Of a stretch of 64,000 bases of DNA, positions 1 to 11,251 are shown piece after piece (position 1 is the first letter of the stretch; every line of letters begins with the position of its first letter). The stretch is from Tetraselmis striata (Eukaryota > Chlorophyta > Chlorodendrophyceae > Chlorodendrales > Chlorodendraceae), in the NCBI GenBank assembly GCA_006384855.1, contig VCJN01000841.1, positions 124,001-188,000 of the forward strand, read 5' to 3'. The notes beneath the pieces were generated by a model. The model saw nothing but the letters and a program-made list of their open reading frames with translations. It was not told where the DNA came from and made no database searches. The translations under genes and the position numbers were made by a program.

Positions 1-799
1 CCCCCCCTTCCCCTCCCCCACTTCATCTGCCATCCCGCCCCAATGCCCTCGGCCCTCCGCCCTTTTCTTTCTGTTTGGGTTTTAAATGACATGGTATACT
101 CACTGTTCTAGTGGCTTGCCAAACACAGCAAGATGCTAACCTCGCGAGGATTGTCAACGGTTAGCCAGTCGTTCCGTGTTTCACTGTCTTTCTGTCAAGA
201 CCACGTTGATCAATGGACCACGTTGACCAACATGGATTGCCCTGGACGGAAATTTCGGTGGAGTAACTATATTTTATATGATGCGGCTGTGTTAATTATC
301 TTCTGCTTCGGTTTGTCTTTAAAGTTCTGAGGATTAAGAACCGTCTTATTGTGTCATCAGTGCTGAGACGCGATTATAACAAATTTGTGGAGTAGTGTAA
401 GTATTATGCGATCTTGTTAGCAGTTGTTCTTACGCTCGCGATGCTGCATTGATCCAAAACCATGCTTGTAGATAATCTCGCATTACATTATATTGCACTA
501 GTCTGTAATCGTCTCCCTGACACACAAGCCCACAAGCGCGCAAAGCCCCCCCCCCCCCCCCCCCCCCTTCTTCCCCCTCGTTCTCTCTCTTGCCCGCAAA
601 TAATGAGACGTGCGGTCATTGGCAGTATCACCCTATCAGATGTCATCTTTGCAAGACATGGGGGCAACATGGTTAGGGCTTCATCCCTTCATGTTGTCAG
701 TGTTTTGAGCTCTGCACTGTGCAGCGCATCGCAAGTGCTGTCATGTGTGTTGTTGCACTGAATGCCCCCTGGCCTTTGTTCTTCTTCGCTGCTGGACAG
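1..799. other. no gene resolved; upstream or intronic sequence
   Basis: I find no convincing exon here, although the gene starting at 800 must have upstream exons or a start somewhere to the left. Short open frames have no domain character. A C-homopolymer of about 22 nt lies at 546-567, the first of many in the window. Confidence 0.5.
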
Positions 800-3763
800 G
801 TGGTGGGCCCCGATGCGCCGCTGCGCATGCTGTCCATGGCGGCCGACTTTTTCGATCACGCCGCCTCGCAGTGCCAGGTGGCCCCTGCGCCTGGCGACGT
901 GCGCCTCGTGCTGGAGGCTCTCCTCGACCTGGAGGTGACTCAAACCCTTGACCTAAACTGCAATCCTTAAACCGTGCTCTTGCAGTCGTTGCTACTAGCA
1001 CACGAGTTCAAACCATTATGGCGGCTAAATCGTGCGACTACCCGCGCGGCGCCGCACTGCCGGCGGTAGTTGCGGCAAGTACTGGTTCACAGCTTTTAAG
1101 CGGCTTGTGGTGCTCTCCTAGTACTGCTTTTTGCGGTGAATTTGTTACTAGCACAGGTACGTAACTACAGCGGATGACCTCAGTGAGAGCTCCCGGTATC
1201 CCTACCATGAGACCCACGAACTTTCGCCGACTCAGGCCTTCCTTGGACCCCAGCTCGACCCCCGGATTACAATTACACGTTGGTCCACGCCTATACCACT
1301 GCGCAATTTCCCTTCGGGGTTTGAATGATGCGATGGTCGAAATGGCTAGGCCTAACCTACAATGGCACGTCGACGAAGGCGTCCCTGATGTCTTGCATGT
1401 GCCTAGGTCACTACCTGGTCATACTCGTTTCCGGCCCTGGTCCGGGGGGACTGTACAAGCAACTAGGAGAATATACGCACCGATACATTTATTCCTATCA
1501 TAATATATCATGAGACGAAGCGATGACCATTGATGCCGGAGACAGTAACCGTACAGGCGTTTCTAATCGCAAAAATGGGCATCGTGCAGCGGCGCTACTA
1601 CTGTGATATTGTGATACGCAGGGTCATTATCGAAAGATTGGACGACGACGTAATTTGTGACGCGAACATGCATCGTCCACGTGATCGAAAATACAGTACC
1701 CTAAACATCGTTTTGTAGAACTAGCTTAGTGTTGCTGGAATCTGGCGCCTGCTGATTGCTCGTGTACGGCTGCAATGATAATGCTGCGCGTGCGGGATTG
1801 GAATCCGACTCTGAGCTTGGATCATTACAAAGGACGAACAGGAGGAGGCACTGCCAGGAGCCTCCGGCCGCGCTCTGACAACCCCCTTCTCTGCCTTCCT
1901 TTGGCCTCCGTGTAGGACGCGGTGCAGCTGTCCGCGGCGGCGGAGCTGCTGCCGAGCTTCCCCAAGCTGGCGGAGAGCCTGATGCAGCTGCTGCACGGCT
2001 CGGGTCGGCTGGGCGCGCTGCAGGACGACATCATCGCGGTGCTCTTCCTCCTGGCGGCGGCGGACTGGAAGGTGCGGCTCACGGCGTCCTCCAGCCACTG
2101 CATATCCCGGCACACTTGCGGATGTACGGATACTGTATGCGTGTGTTTATGCAGGATGGGAATGCGGATAGCTGTTGTCTTTATCAGTCTTGCAGCCTGC
2201 GCTTTGGCGCCGGTTTGGGGGGCAAGAGGTCTCTGCCTTGAGGCGCTTCCCGCTCGGACCTCAAATGGTCGCATAAGCATCCATATGCATGGGACAGGGT
2301 GCAGCGTCAGTTGTATGTATGCCGGCGGCGCGTAATATGCTGCGTTTGGCCGTATGCATATCTCTGCCCGGCGCAGCATGAAGCTTAACGGGCGGGCGGT
2401 TCATGATTTTGGGGGATTGGGGCTTATCAATCATCGTCACGTATAATAAACCAAACGCCCTAAACTCTGACAGCAACTTGTCCCCCGGGTCAGAATAGAG
2501 TATGATGTGCGGCGGTGGTAGGCACGACGTAAAGTTTACTTTAAGCTGCGCAACGACCGATTAGAACGAGTACCGTGCTGCTCTAGCATCTTCAGACCAT
2601 TGCAGATTCACGGCTGATTTCTGCTGTTTTGGCCCTACCTCAATTTGTAGGCATCCTCAATCATGCGGCCTCGCCTCCAATTTCCCCCACCATGCTGTCT
2701 AGACCAACCCAAACTCCGTAAGCGGCCAGCCATCCCTTCTCACACAGCATGCCGTGCCGCCCCCTACCTCCAGGCCTTCTCCGCGTTCGCCCACGGCTAC
2801 GTGGAGCAGCTGAACGAGGTGCAGTACGGCGGCGAGGCGCAGGCGGAGCGGCGCGCCACGCTGCTGCAGCCGTTCGACGCGATGCTGGCCGCCGGCGGCG
2901 GGGAGGGCCCCGACGGCCTCACCTTTTCCAAGGGCGTTCAGCGGTGCGTCGGTGCTGCCGCCACCAAGGCCACCCAAAATCGACTCGCAGCGTGCTGACT
3001 TTCTGCTTTCCGCCGCCCAAGCCGAGATGTTATAAGGGCCCACATTGGCTGCCTATGAGGACCAAACTTTCCCATGACTGTCGACCAACGCCTTTACGAG
3101 TCTCAAGCTCCCCCCCCCCCCCCCCCCCCCACCTCGGGCTCGGCCACCAGCGGGTCTGCCACCCGCTGCCGACACCCGCTCACCGGTTGCGCTTTGACGC
3201 TATGAGATTGCCCGTACACTGTTTCCGTCCTTGTAGACGCTATCATTCTAACTTCCCACCATTTCCGCGCTGTAGTTCCTACTTTGTGGTGTACGGGTGC
3301 CTGCATACCTATGAGAACCAGCAACCGAAGCGTGGGATCCGGGCAGAGTACCACCTATTGGGAATTCGCTAAAGCTCCGTCTATTTTCGTCGTCTAGGTG
3401 ACTTCCTCTGACAGGTGCAACATGTTCTCATTGTCGGAGTTCTTATCACCATAAGCAATTATCCTCGTACCATGTCATTATTTCCACACCCCGCTCCAAA
3501 GGTGTTTAGATTAGCACGAGGACCGCCCGACCTCAATTTCCCATCATGCTCAGTCATTCACCTTGCACGACGATTCCATGTGTGCCTCTTCCCGTGTATT
3601 CATCCCATGATGGCACTGGCGTGCGGTGCTTGCATCTGGCTGCGGCTGCCGTGCGCCATGATTTAACACCCCGTACTTGGTGGCTGAATCACTGTGCCGC
3701 GCTGCCCCTCACAGGTTCCTGAACGACGCCAAGCACTTCGAAGGGCAGTCCCGCATCATCTGA
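800..3763 (+). CDS. unidentified alpha-helical protein, 3' four exons (5' part not found)
   Basis: Four exons join in frame: 800-934, 1916-2071, 2774-2943 and 3715-3763, each bounded by AG/GT. The last exon begins with one base that completes an Arg codon and ends at TGA 3761-3763. The visible C-terminal part is about 169 residues, Leu/Ala-rich and mostly helical, with segments such as LRMLSMAADFFDHAASQC, AELLPSFPKLAESLMQLL and AFSAFAHGYVEQLNEV; it ends FLNDAKHFEGQSRII. The look is that of a HEAT-like or importin/exportin-type helical repeat tail, but I do not recognise the family. Introns are 0.7-1.0 kb, and the last holds a C-run at 3110-3130. Coding status is strong because four consecutive splice junctions keep frame; function is unknown. 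The start codon was not identified, so the entry is partial at the 5' end. Confidence 0.72.
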
Positions 3764-4780
3764 GCGGGGTAAAACACCCTCCTGCTGCCCTGTTGCAGCG
3801 GCATGAGAACGAATCTCTCGTCCACTTAAGTACTTTCGGAATCTTTGAATATTCATGTGGAATGCCGGTAGCGAGACGGGCTGACGTGATGCTCCGCATC
3901 GCCAGCAGTAGGCTCCCCTCAGGCCCCGGGTTATTTCATGCTGCACGCAATGATGTAACTTTCTGTATGGTGCCTGCAGGAGAACAGCCAATCCGTTTCA
4001 CCTCACGCCCCACATGCTGCATGCTGCTATGTTGACATGCCAGCGCCTTCTGTCTCCCTACCTCTGCTCTAGCTCCCGCCAGCCGTTGAGCTTTACCCTC
4101 TACCATACTTGATGTCATGCAGCAAAGGTACATCTGATTTTAGTACAGCATGCCATCAGCAAAATAATTATCATAGGTAGGCAGGTGAGGTGTAAGTCGC
4201 CCAGCACAAGCAAGCAGGGCTGATGAGGGTGACTCAGGGGCGTCACCTGACCCCAACTAGGTGGAATTATCATATGCTGTCTCGTTGCTGCTGACACTGG
4301 AAAGGCGGCCTGCTTTAGTTATTAGATGTCATTATTATTTGATCCGAAACCATGACCCCGGCGGACCTGCTACTGGTTTCTGCCCTGCGTGCTCGAGCTC
4401 GAACTTGTCGCCGCCTCGCGTGATGCCCCGAAACCAGTACCTACGGCGACCTTCCGCCATAACGGGCGGTAGTCGATACCAGCATAGGGACTGGTACTAG
4501 GGGACGAAGCCCTCCGACGCGACCGTAGCGCCCATATAAGTCCCTGCCCTGTAGCGATACAGCAGTAGTACGCCGGGGCGTCTCTAGGTCTTCATGTTAC
4601 TGTAAAAAGCCAGCCAAGCATTCACCTGGCCGGGTCCGCGGACGGTGCGCGTCGTCCGTCTCAGCATCGTTCAACGAGCAGGACGGCCCGGCTACCCGCC
4701 CGCGCGCCCGCCGCGGCTGTGTCAAATACACGAACACTTGCGTGTGAAATACACACGCTGCAGTCCAGGGTTTGTGGGCG
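3764..4780. other. intergenic, nothing recognised
   Basis: This is the spacer between the 3' end of the helical-protein gene and the start of the RING-CH gene. It holds short open frames only, with no clear exon or RNA. It should contain a terminator and the promoter of the next gene, but I see no diagnostic motif. Confidence 0.5.
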
Positions 4781-7061
4781 ATGGCGTCCAGCGGGGACGA
4801 GGCCGAGGCGGGAGGGGCGCCCCGCTGCTGCCGCATCTGCTACGAGCCCGCGCACGAGGGGGGCGGCGGGGCCGAGGAGGGGGGCGAGGGCGAGCTGCTG
4901 GCGCCCTGCGACTGCGGGGGCTCGCTGCGCTGGGTTCACCGCGGCTGCCTGCGGCGCTGGCAGGCCGCCGTGCTGCTGGGCGGCGCGCCGGCAAGGCCGC
5001 CCGGCGAGGGGGGGGCGCGGGAGAGGCGGCATGCGGTGTGCGGGGTGTGTGGGGCGCCCTTCTCGCTGGCGCCGCCTTCCAGGTGCGCCCACAGCCTCCG
5101 GTAACCCAGTCGGGCGAGCAAGTGCAGCTGCGCAGGCCATCTTTCTACCGCATTGCTCTCCGAAAAGAGAGCAAAGTAAACATGCTTTGTCACAGTGTTC
5201 GAAAAGTCATCAACTACGTAACCTATATCCATATGTCTATACTCTCCTGATTCAGTTCTGTGGCGAGATATATCTATCTATCGCAATCGTTATCCTTATA
5301 TATCCATATTGCATGTTGTTTATCCATGTATGTATATACCCATAATCTTACATGAATACAATAAATAATCAGATACTCAACCCAGCTTTACCTCGACGAA
5401 TCGCATATAGACCAGCATCTGTCTTTGCGGTTGGGCTGCTCCCGGGCTTGCGGGGGAGGTGGGCTGAGCGAGAGCCGTCCCCCACGCCAGGGAGGCGATG
5501 CTGCGCGAGCAGCTGGGCGAGCCGCTGGTGGCGCAGCTGGTGCCGGGGGCGCTGCTGGTGCACACGCCGCACCCGCCGCTGCCGGACGCCGCGGCCGCCC
5601 TGCCGCCCATGATCCTCACGCTGCTGCGCCTGAAGCGCGCGCACTGGGAGCGCGGCGTGTACCTCGTCACGGGCGCCACGCCCGGGGAAGAGGGCGACGG
5701 CGAGGCGGTCGTCACGGCGGTCAACCTCACGCGGCCAATGGCTCCCGAGGGGCAGGAGCCCACCGGTGAGGCTGCCCCGCCTCCTTGACACTGAGCGACA
5801 ACTGTCATCTTCTAATGACGACGTGTCTTCATCTTTACTTAATACCCCAATCACAGCCGCTTTAATGGTATTTGCCGGTCAATTCACCATGTCCGTGTTC
5901 GATTATGAGCACAAATGTTTAGTTTGACTCGCCGCCCGCCTCCGCTGCTTCAGGCGAGCATGTCTATGTGCCCTCCGCGCAGCCGCACGTGACTGACCAC
6001 CTGCTGTCGGCCGACACCTCCTCGGCGCCTCATCTCCCCCCTCGTCCCAACCCGTGTTTTAAAGAAACCCGCTTCATCGCAGCGAGGGGCCGTGTGAGGT
6101 TAGGCGCATAGCCGACGTTTGGGTGCTGCCAACAATTTTCACCGGATGGCGGCTGCACTGGCAGGCTATCGCCCCCTCCTTGCTGTAATATCTGGTAGTG
6201 GTCGTGTGGCCGGGGGCGGGGGGGGGGGGGGGGGCGGGGGGGGGCACAGCAGCTGGGGCGCGTCGCTCTGTCGCTGAGCCGCTTCCACATCATGATCCCG
6301 CCGCCATGGCCACACGTCACGCTATATCAAACTGTGTGACATTGGGGGGGCGTGTGCAGGGAGGTCGAGCATTTAGATTTGGGGAGAGAATTGTGCATGA
6401 CGTAGGTGACATGCGCATTGCGGTGCATGCGGTCGACCAATAGTGGCGCGGGTAGCTTATAGCTATTTCTCACAATTCGGGGAGTCCGGTGGGCCCGGAG
6501 GCTTGTCCCATCCTGTTCATGACCACCAAGCCACGACAAGCACGTGCCGCTGCTGCATTGTCATTGGACCGCCGCCTCAACCCGCCCCTTCGGCTGCGCC
6601 ACACAGGGGAGCGCCGCGGCTGCGAGCTGCTGCTGTCCTACGAGGGCGTGGCGGCGGAGGTGGCCTTCTTCAACGGCGGCCCGGTCGACTGGTCCAACGC
6701 GCGGCTAGCCGCAGCCCCGGCCCCCGCCTCGGCCACTCTCTCGCCCTCAGCAGATGCGGGGGACGGGCCGATGACCCGCCTCACGCTGCCCGCCGACGTC
6801 GGCGAGGCGCTGCTCGGCCCGCTGCGTGACTTGAGCGGGGCGTTGGCGGACGCGGACGCCGCGGGGCCCCATCGGGTGCGCGTGTTCTGCGGCTACGGGC
6901 GCTGGGGCTGGGTGCAGCTCCTGGCAGAGTTTGCGCGCGGCGACTGGGGGGTCTGCCCCGCGGCACTGGCCGACGTGTTTGCTGCCGAGCCCGAGAGCCT
7001 GTGGGCGCACGTCAGGGAAGGCCGGCACGTGCTTTACCCACCATGTGCGGCAGGAGCGTAG
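4781..7061 (+). CDS. RING-CH zinc finger fused to YqgE/AlgH (UPF0301, DUF179)-like domain
   Basis: Three exons (4781-5082, 5491-5765, 6607-7061) join in phase to give 343 aa. The start is the ATG at 4781. Residues 17-94 form a RING-CH (RINGv, C4HC3) finger: Cys17/Cys20 (CRIC), Cys43/Cys45 (APCDCGGSLRWVH), His53, Cys56, Cys87/Cys90 (CGVCGAPF). This class is typical of MARCH-type E3 ubiquitin ligases, but no membrane segments follow. The remainder resembles YqgE/AlgH: GALLVHTPHPPLPD near residue 118, VVTAVNLTRP (family glNRP-like), FFNGGPVDW (family GGPV) and CGYGRWGWVQLLAEF followed by a W-rich tail (family GYaGWgpgQLe.E...W). The biochemical role of YqgE-like proteins is unsettled. The fusion suggests a soluble E3 with a YqgE-type partner-binding module (inference). 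A G-run lies in intron 2 (about 6217-6244). The RING call is very safe. The YqgE call rests on four ordered motifs. Confidence 0.85.
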
Positions 7062-7699
7062 CGGCATGCGCCTTGCGGGCCCTTGTGGAATGATCATCGA
7101 AGCCAGTCAAGGCTGAATTGACGCCTTCCTAAGCTATATTCTAATTGGACATTTCAAACTCTATATCGGCGCGTAGACTGCACATGCCAGCTGTGTCGCG
7201 GCACAGCTACATGGACCCGGATAATAGGGCCGGCTCGGCCCGTTGCATGTGAGCCCTCTGAAGGCCGATGAACCCTAAATTAAACTCCATAGAAGGCAAG
7301 GCATTGGTACGAGGCCCAGGCAAAGCGCCCCGTCCGCCCAAAACGGGCCGGATGAGTGCTACCCACCCGGCAAAGAGTGGGGGCAACCCGTGCGTGTGGG
7401 TGCATCACCCCTGGTGCAGACGACGTGGTGGCAAAGTCGCACAGCGTCGCGTCCATAAAACCCGGGAGTGCGGTCCTCGGGGGATGCAGGGCGGGAGTGG
7501 CATCGCACGAAAGCACATTGAAATCGAAAGTGAATCGCAATACGTCGACTTGGAGTTCTGCTCTGCCTAAGCCAAGTTGGTGTGTGAGCCCGCTTTTGTG
7601 GCGCATGGTGACTTGCTACAATCCTTTGGTTGCGAGGGGAAACCCGCCCCCAGTGAGCAGCATGAGCAAGATCACACGGCTGTTATCACTAAGGGCACG
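7062..7699. other. intergenic, nothing recognised
   Basis: This is the spacer between the RING-CH/YqgE gene and the first triplicated unit. Open frames overlap on both strands without splice-consistent exons or domain motifs. Confidence 0.45.
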
Positions 7700-9804
7700 C
7701 CACGCCCATCATCAGCAGGCAGGCCCTCCAGGCTGGATGTTGGTCCACATCGGCCTCTACACCGATATGCGCATCCGCTCTGTACATGATAGAATGCAAT
7801 GTTCGCTCGTGCTGCGTTCCGCCTGCCCTGCGCCTGATAGCCCTGATTGGCAAGTGTAGCGGCAGAATGCAGCCAACCGAGGCTGAGTGTATTGTTCTAG
7901 CTTGGTCCGGCCAGAAGTGAATCCAGATGAGCGATGCTGTGTTTGGATATCGACTGCGGCGAAAATAGGGACCACATGTGCGGCTGACGGCTTGCTGCTG
8001 TCCGGGTGAATGCGGCCAAATGCGAGAACCGCCAAATCTGACATTTTTTGCTTTTTGATACGGGTACATATTTTCGGGTTCCGTTGGCAGTATGAAAAGC
8101 TCGCTAGGTCCGGTCCCGGCCTGTCCAAGCGCGAGTAGTCTAATAACAATGGGAAGGTTTCTTGTGCGCCAGTGGGGAGTGAAGGAATTCAGCGGTTGTC
8201 AATCCCATCCATACTTTCGGCCTTCAGATTAAGATTAACGGACACGGCCAGAATCGGTACAAACTGAAAAAGGGTCCATTCTGAGACGACCCCACAACGT
8301 CTGAACATACACTTTCTTACTGCCGCTTTCTTATTCCCCCCTCGCAGAACCAGTAGGAAAAGCACTCGTCACAAAAGGGGGGACCAACAGGATCCGCACA
8401 CCTGCTGTCCGGTTGGAATCTCGGCAATTGGCTAATAGAGGCCGCACAATATGGAGTCGTCAGCTCTAGTGTCGCCATCGGCTTTATCGTGTGCCGGGCA
8501 GAGTTCCAAATTTGCACCGAACCGCCCCCCCCCCCCCCCCCCCCCATCCCACCCTGGTACAAGGGCCCATGAGCGTGCCGATGCAGCGACATGACAGGAA
8601 ACAGCCCTGCTGGTGGTCATTGCCCGGCCTCTGTGGCCGAATGATCCGCCTGGACAAGTGGCTACATGCATCAGCCATTTTGGCTGGCCATGGTTCCCAT
8701 TTGGGTTACTTCTTGATATCATTTTGGTTGGCGGTTATTCTTGGAGATGGTGGTGTTTTTGTTCCTGACTGTGTTGCTACCAGCACATGTGATCATCATC
8801 ATCATCACACTGCATCTCCCGCCGCCTCACACACCATGGCGCCGTAGCCCCTCCTTTCTACAACTGCCTTCCTGCTGCTGCTGATGCTATTTCGAGGGTG
8901 TAAGCTTGCTTACTCGCTCATAATTGTTCTTGGCTGGGACATAAAAGGGGCTGGACTAGTGCTAAAGGGTATCCCCCTCACCTGCGCCCCCCCCCCCCCC
9001 CCCCCCCTCCCCCCCCCCTCATAGCACCGTCTCTTCTCCCTGAGCTGCTGGAGTGCTACATCGACAGATGCGCCGACGTGGAGACCCGCGGCAGCAGGGC
9101 ATTGGTTAGTTTGAGTAGTAGATGACAGGGGTTAGTAGTTACTAGAACGCCACCCACCAGCCCGGCAGCATTCAGCCGCCAGCCCAACAGCGCACCCCCA
9201 ACACGCAGCGCCACATCACCACATCTCCCCCAGCAGCCACCGGCAGTGGCCGGAGGAGTGTGGCAGGCAGGCATGGCGGTGGGGTGTGCCCTAGGACTGC
9301 TGTCAACCAACAGTCATGCAGCAGTATGCTAAACAGCTGCAAGAAGAGGGCTCTCCAGTGAGACTGGCACCCCCCACAAGCTCTTATTAAGCTCCTGCCC
9401 CCCCCCCCCCCCCCACCCCCACCCCACCTTGCCCTTTAGGGGAGTTGCTGCCTAGCCTCACGGCTCGGCGCAGCATAGCGGCAGGAGCTCCTGTCCCCCA
9501 TCGTGTAACCACACCCCCCCCCCCCCCCCCCCCAATTTTCTTCAAAGCGTCGGACTTGTGTTTCAACAATTTCTCACGCGCTAGTCTCCCCCATAGTCCC
9601 CAGCCCCTGCCAAAAGCCACGGAGTTGCACTTGTCGGCGCTGCACAACACCCGATGATGCGCGCCTTTCACGACTCCTGCTCAGCGACCAGCGCGGCATT
9701 GCCCTCCACCAGCGCCTTCTGGAACGCCGGCCGCTCCGTCATGGCCCGCTGCAGGTGCTCCGCGACAGCGCGGTCTGCTCCGCCTGCTGCCGCGTGTAGG
9801 GCCC
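7700..9804. repeat. segmental duplication unit A: block related to GST 3' flank
   Basis: Sequence from about 7.7 kb matches, with indels and point changes, the blocks at about 20.0-22.66 kb and 31.6-33.75 kb and the block at 60.79-62.28 kb. Shared landmarks include the stretch around 7726-7960 (gcagaatgcagccaacc), the ATCATCATCATCACACTGC stretch near 8794, and the GST exon remnant at its right end. Relative to the 60.8-kb block, units A-C contain about 0.7 kb of extra sequence (8886-9617 here). C-runs occur at 8525-8545, about 8989-9018, 9401-9414 and 9513-9532. I see no gene apart from the GST remnant. Confidence 0.8.
9668..9804 (-). pseudogene. GST last-exon fragment, copy A (frameshifted)
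   Basis: The minus strand reads the last ~45 codons of the GST at 62143-63818 (GPYTRQQAEQ ... FQKALVEG ... AEQES, stop at 9668-9670). A single base is missing in the GTCACGG-type stretch (present as gaccag on the plus strand in the intact gene and in copy C), so the frame breaks after GPYTRQQAEQTAL. Homology stops abruptly at the ggccc near 9804. This is a duplicated gene end, not a functional gene. Copy B carries the same one-base loss. Confidence 0.85.
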
Positions 9805-11251
9805 TGGACGTATTCTTTGTGAAATGAAAAATCGTCCCAGAATATTAGCTACGTGCACCTCTACCTGCCCAGCTGCCCCGCCTTTGGGCTGGCGCTGGTG
9901 GCAGCGGCAGAGGAGGAGCTGCACGGCGATGCCGTGCCGGCCGCTTAGTGCCCCCCGCCCCCGCCCCCACCCCCCCACCCCGCGCCCTGGATGCCATGCG
10001 GCCTGCGGCACCGTGGGAGGGGGGGCAGAGGGACAGTGGGGGGGGGGGGGGGGGGACTGTGCCCAACAGCGACGAACAGCCTTGTAGTTGCTGGCCAACT
10101 TTGACGAGTTAACCTTCGACATGCCCCTAGTAGGAGAGCAGATGGAAGGCTCAGAGTGTAGCACCTGCCAGACACCTCGAAGCTATGGGACTGGTCGCCT
10201 CTGCCTTTACATATAAATATAATCGCAGCGTAGATGCACCAGCGCCACCCCCCATCCCTCAATTAATCAAATAGTATCTCTCGACAGCGGACACAAACGC
10301 AATCAAATATGTCACGTATTGCACGACAGCAATGTATCATTGCATCGTGTCAGTCTTTGCTGCTTGCTGACAAAACAATACGGCTGGGGGGCGGGCGATG
10401 ATAGAGAGCCGCGTGGGTCTGCGCTAAATGGTCACATGGCACTCCCCACACCATAAGGGCCAGAGCATACAGGCTGGCTGGCAAGTGGATGCTGCTCCCG
10501 TGATCTGGTGCCATGGACGTGACAAGACAGCAACAAGCACTTCCGCACATGTGGGGGTGTAAGGAACGGGCATGTGGGGTGGCGAGGGGTGATCGCCCCT
10601 ACAGAAAGGTGGAGCCGCCAATTACTCCCTACTAATGCCGCCAAAGAGAGCAGTGGAGGCGTGGGTCATGGCTGTGCCTCAGAGACAACGCATGCTGGGG
10701 GCTGGAGCGCTCACAAAGAGTATGTAGCCGAGTTGCATAGTGTGAGGGGCAGTGGCAGGGAGGCTTCCCCTAAGATGGTGCAGTGGAGGAACCCGGGAGG
10801 GCACATGAATGTGCCATGCGATGAGTCGTTGTGCGTCACCTGGATGAAGCCATCTTTGGTGTGCTGGTGAGATCTACCTTTTTTCTTGAACGCGGGGGGG
10901 GGGGGGGGGGGGGCGGGGGCTGAAGGTACCGCAGTGGCAATCTTCAGGCATCGGCACTGGCCGGGATGTATCTTCATGCAAGTTTCAGCGGCTCACACGT
11001 GAAATGCCCTGACGGACTCATGGTGCATGCCCATGAGTATTGCGGCGAACACGCATGATAGACACAGCCATTCAACATTGCTGGGGTGAAGATAAGCTCT
11101 TGGTTGCTTGAGCTGCACATCACGAGAGCTGCCAGCTACTCATGAAAAAGGCTGTACTTAGTATGGCACCTTGCGTCACTGTATGGCCAGCTTCAGGGGT
11201 GGGTGGAATCTATGGCAATGGTGAGATGATTACATTGCATGACCAAAACAA
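9805..11251. other. duplicated spacer of unit A between GST fragment and NLR-A 3' end
   Basis: The spacer is paralogous to 22664-24299 and 33747-35202. The plus strand at about 9850-9947 looks coding in all three copies (VHLYLPSCPAFG...LVAAA.EEELHGDAV), which may be an exon remnant of an unidentified gene. No start, splice partner or continuation is evident. C/G runs lie at about 10037-10055 and 10896-10913. The 3' UTR of NLR-A should lie at its right edge. Confidence 0.5.
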
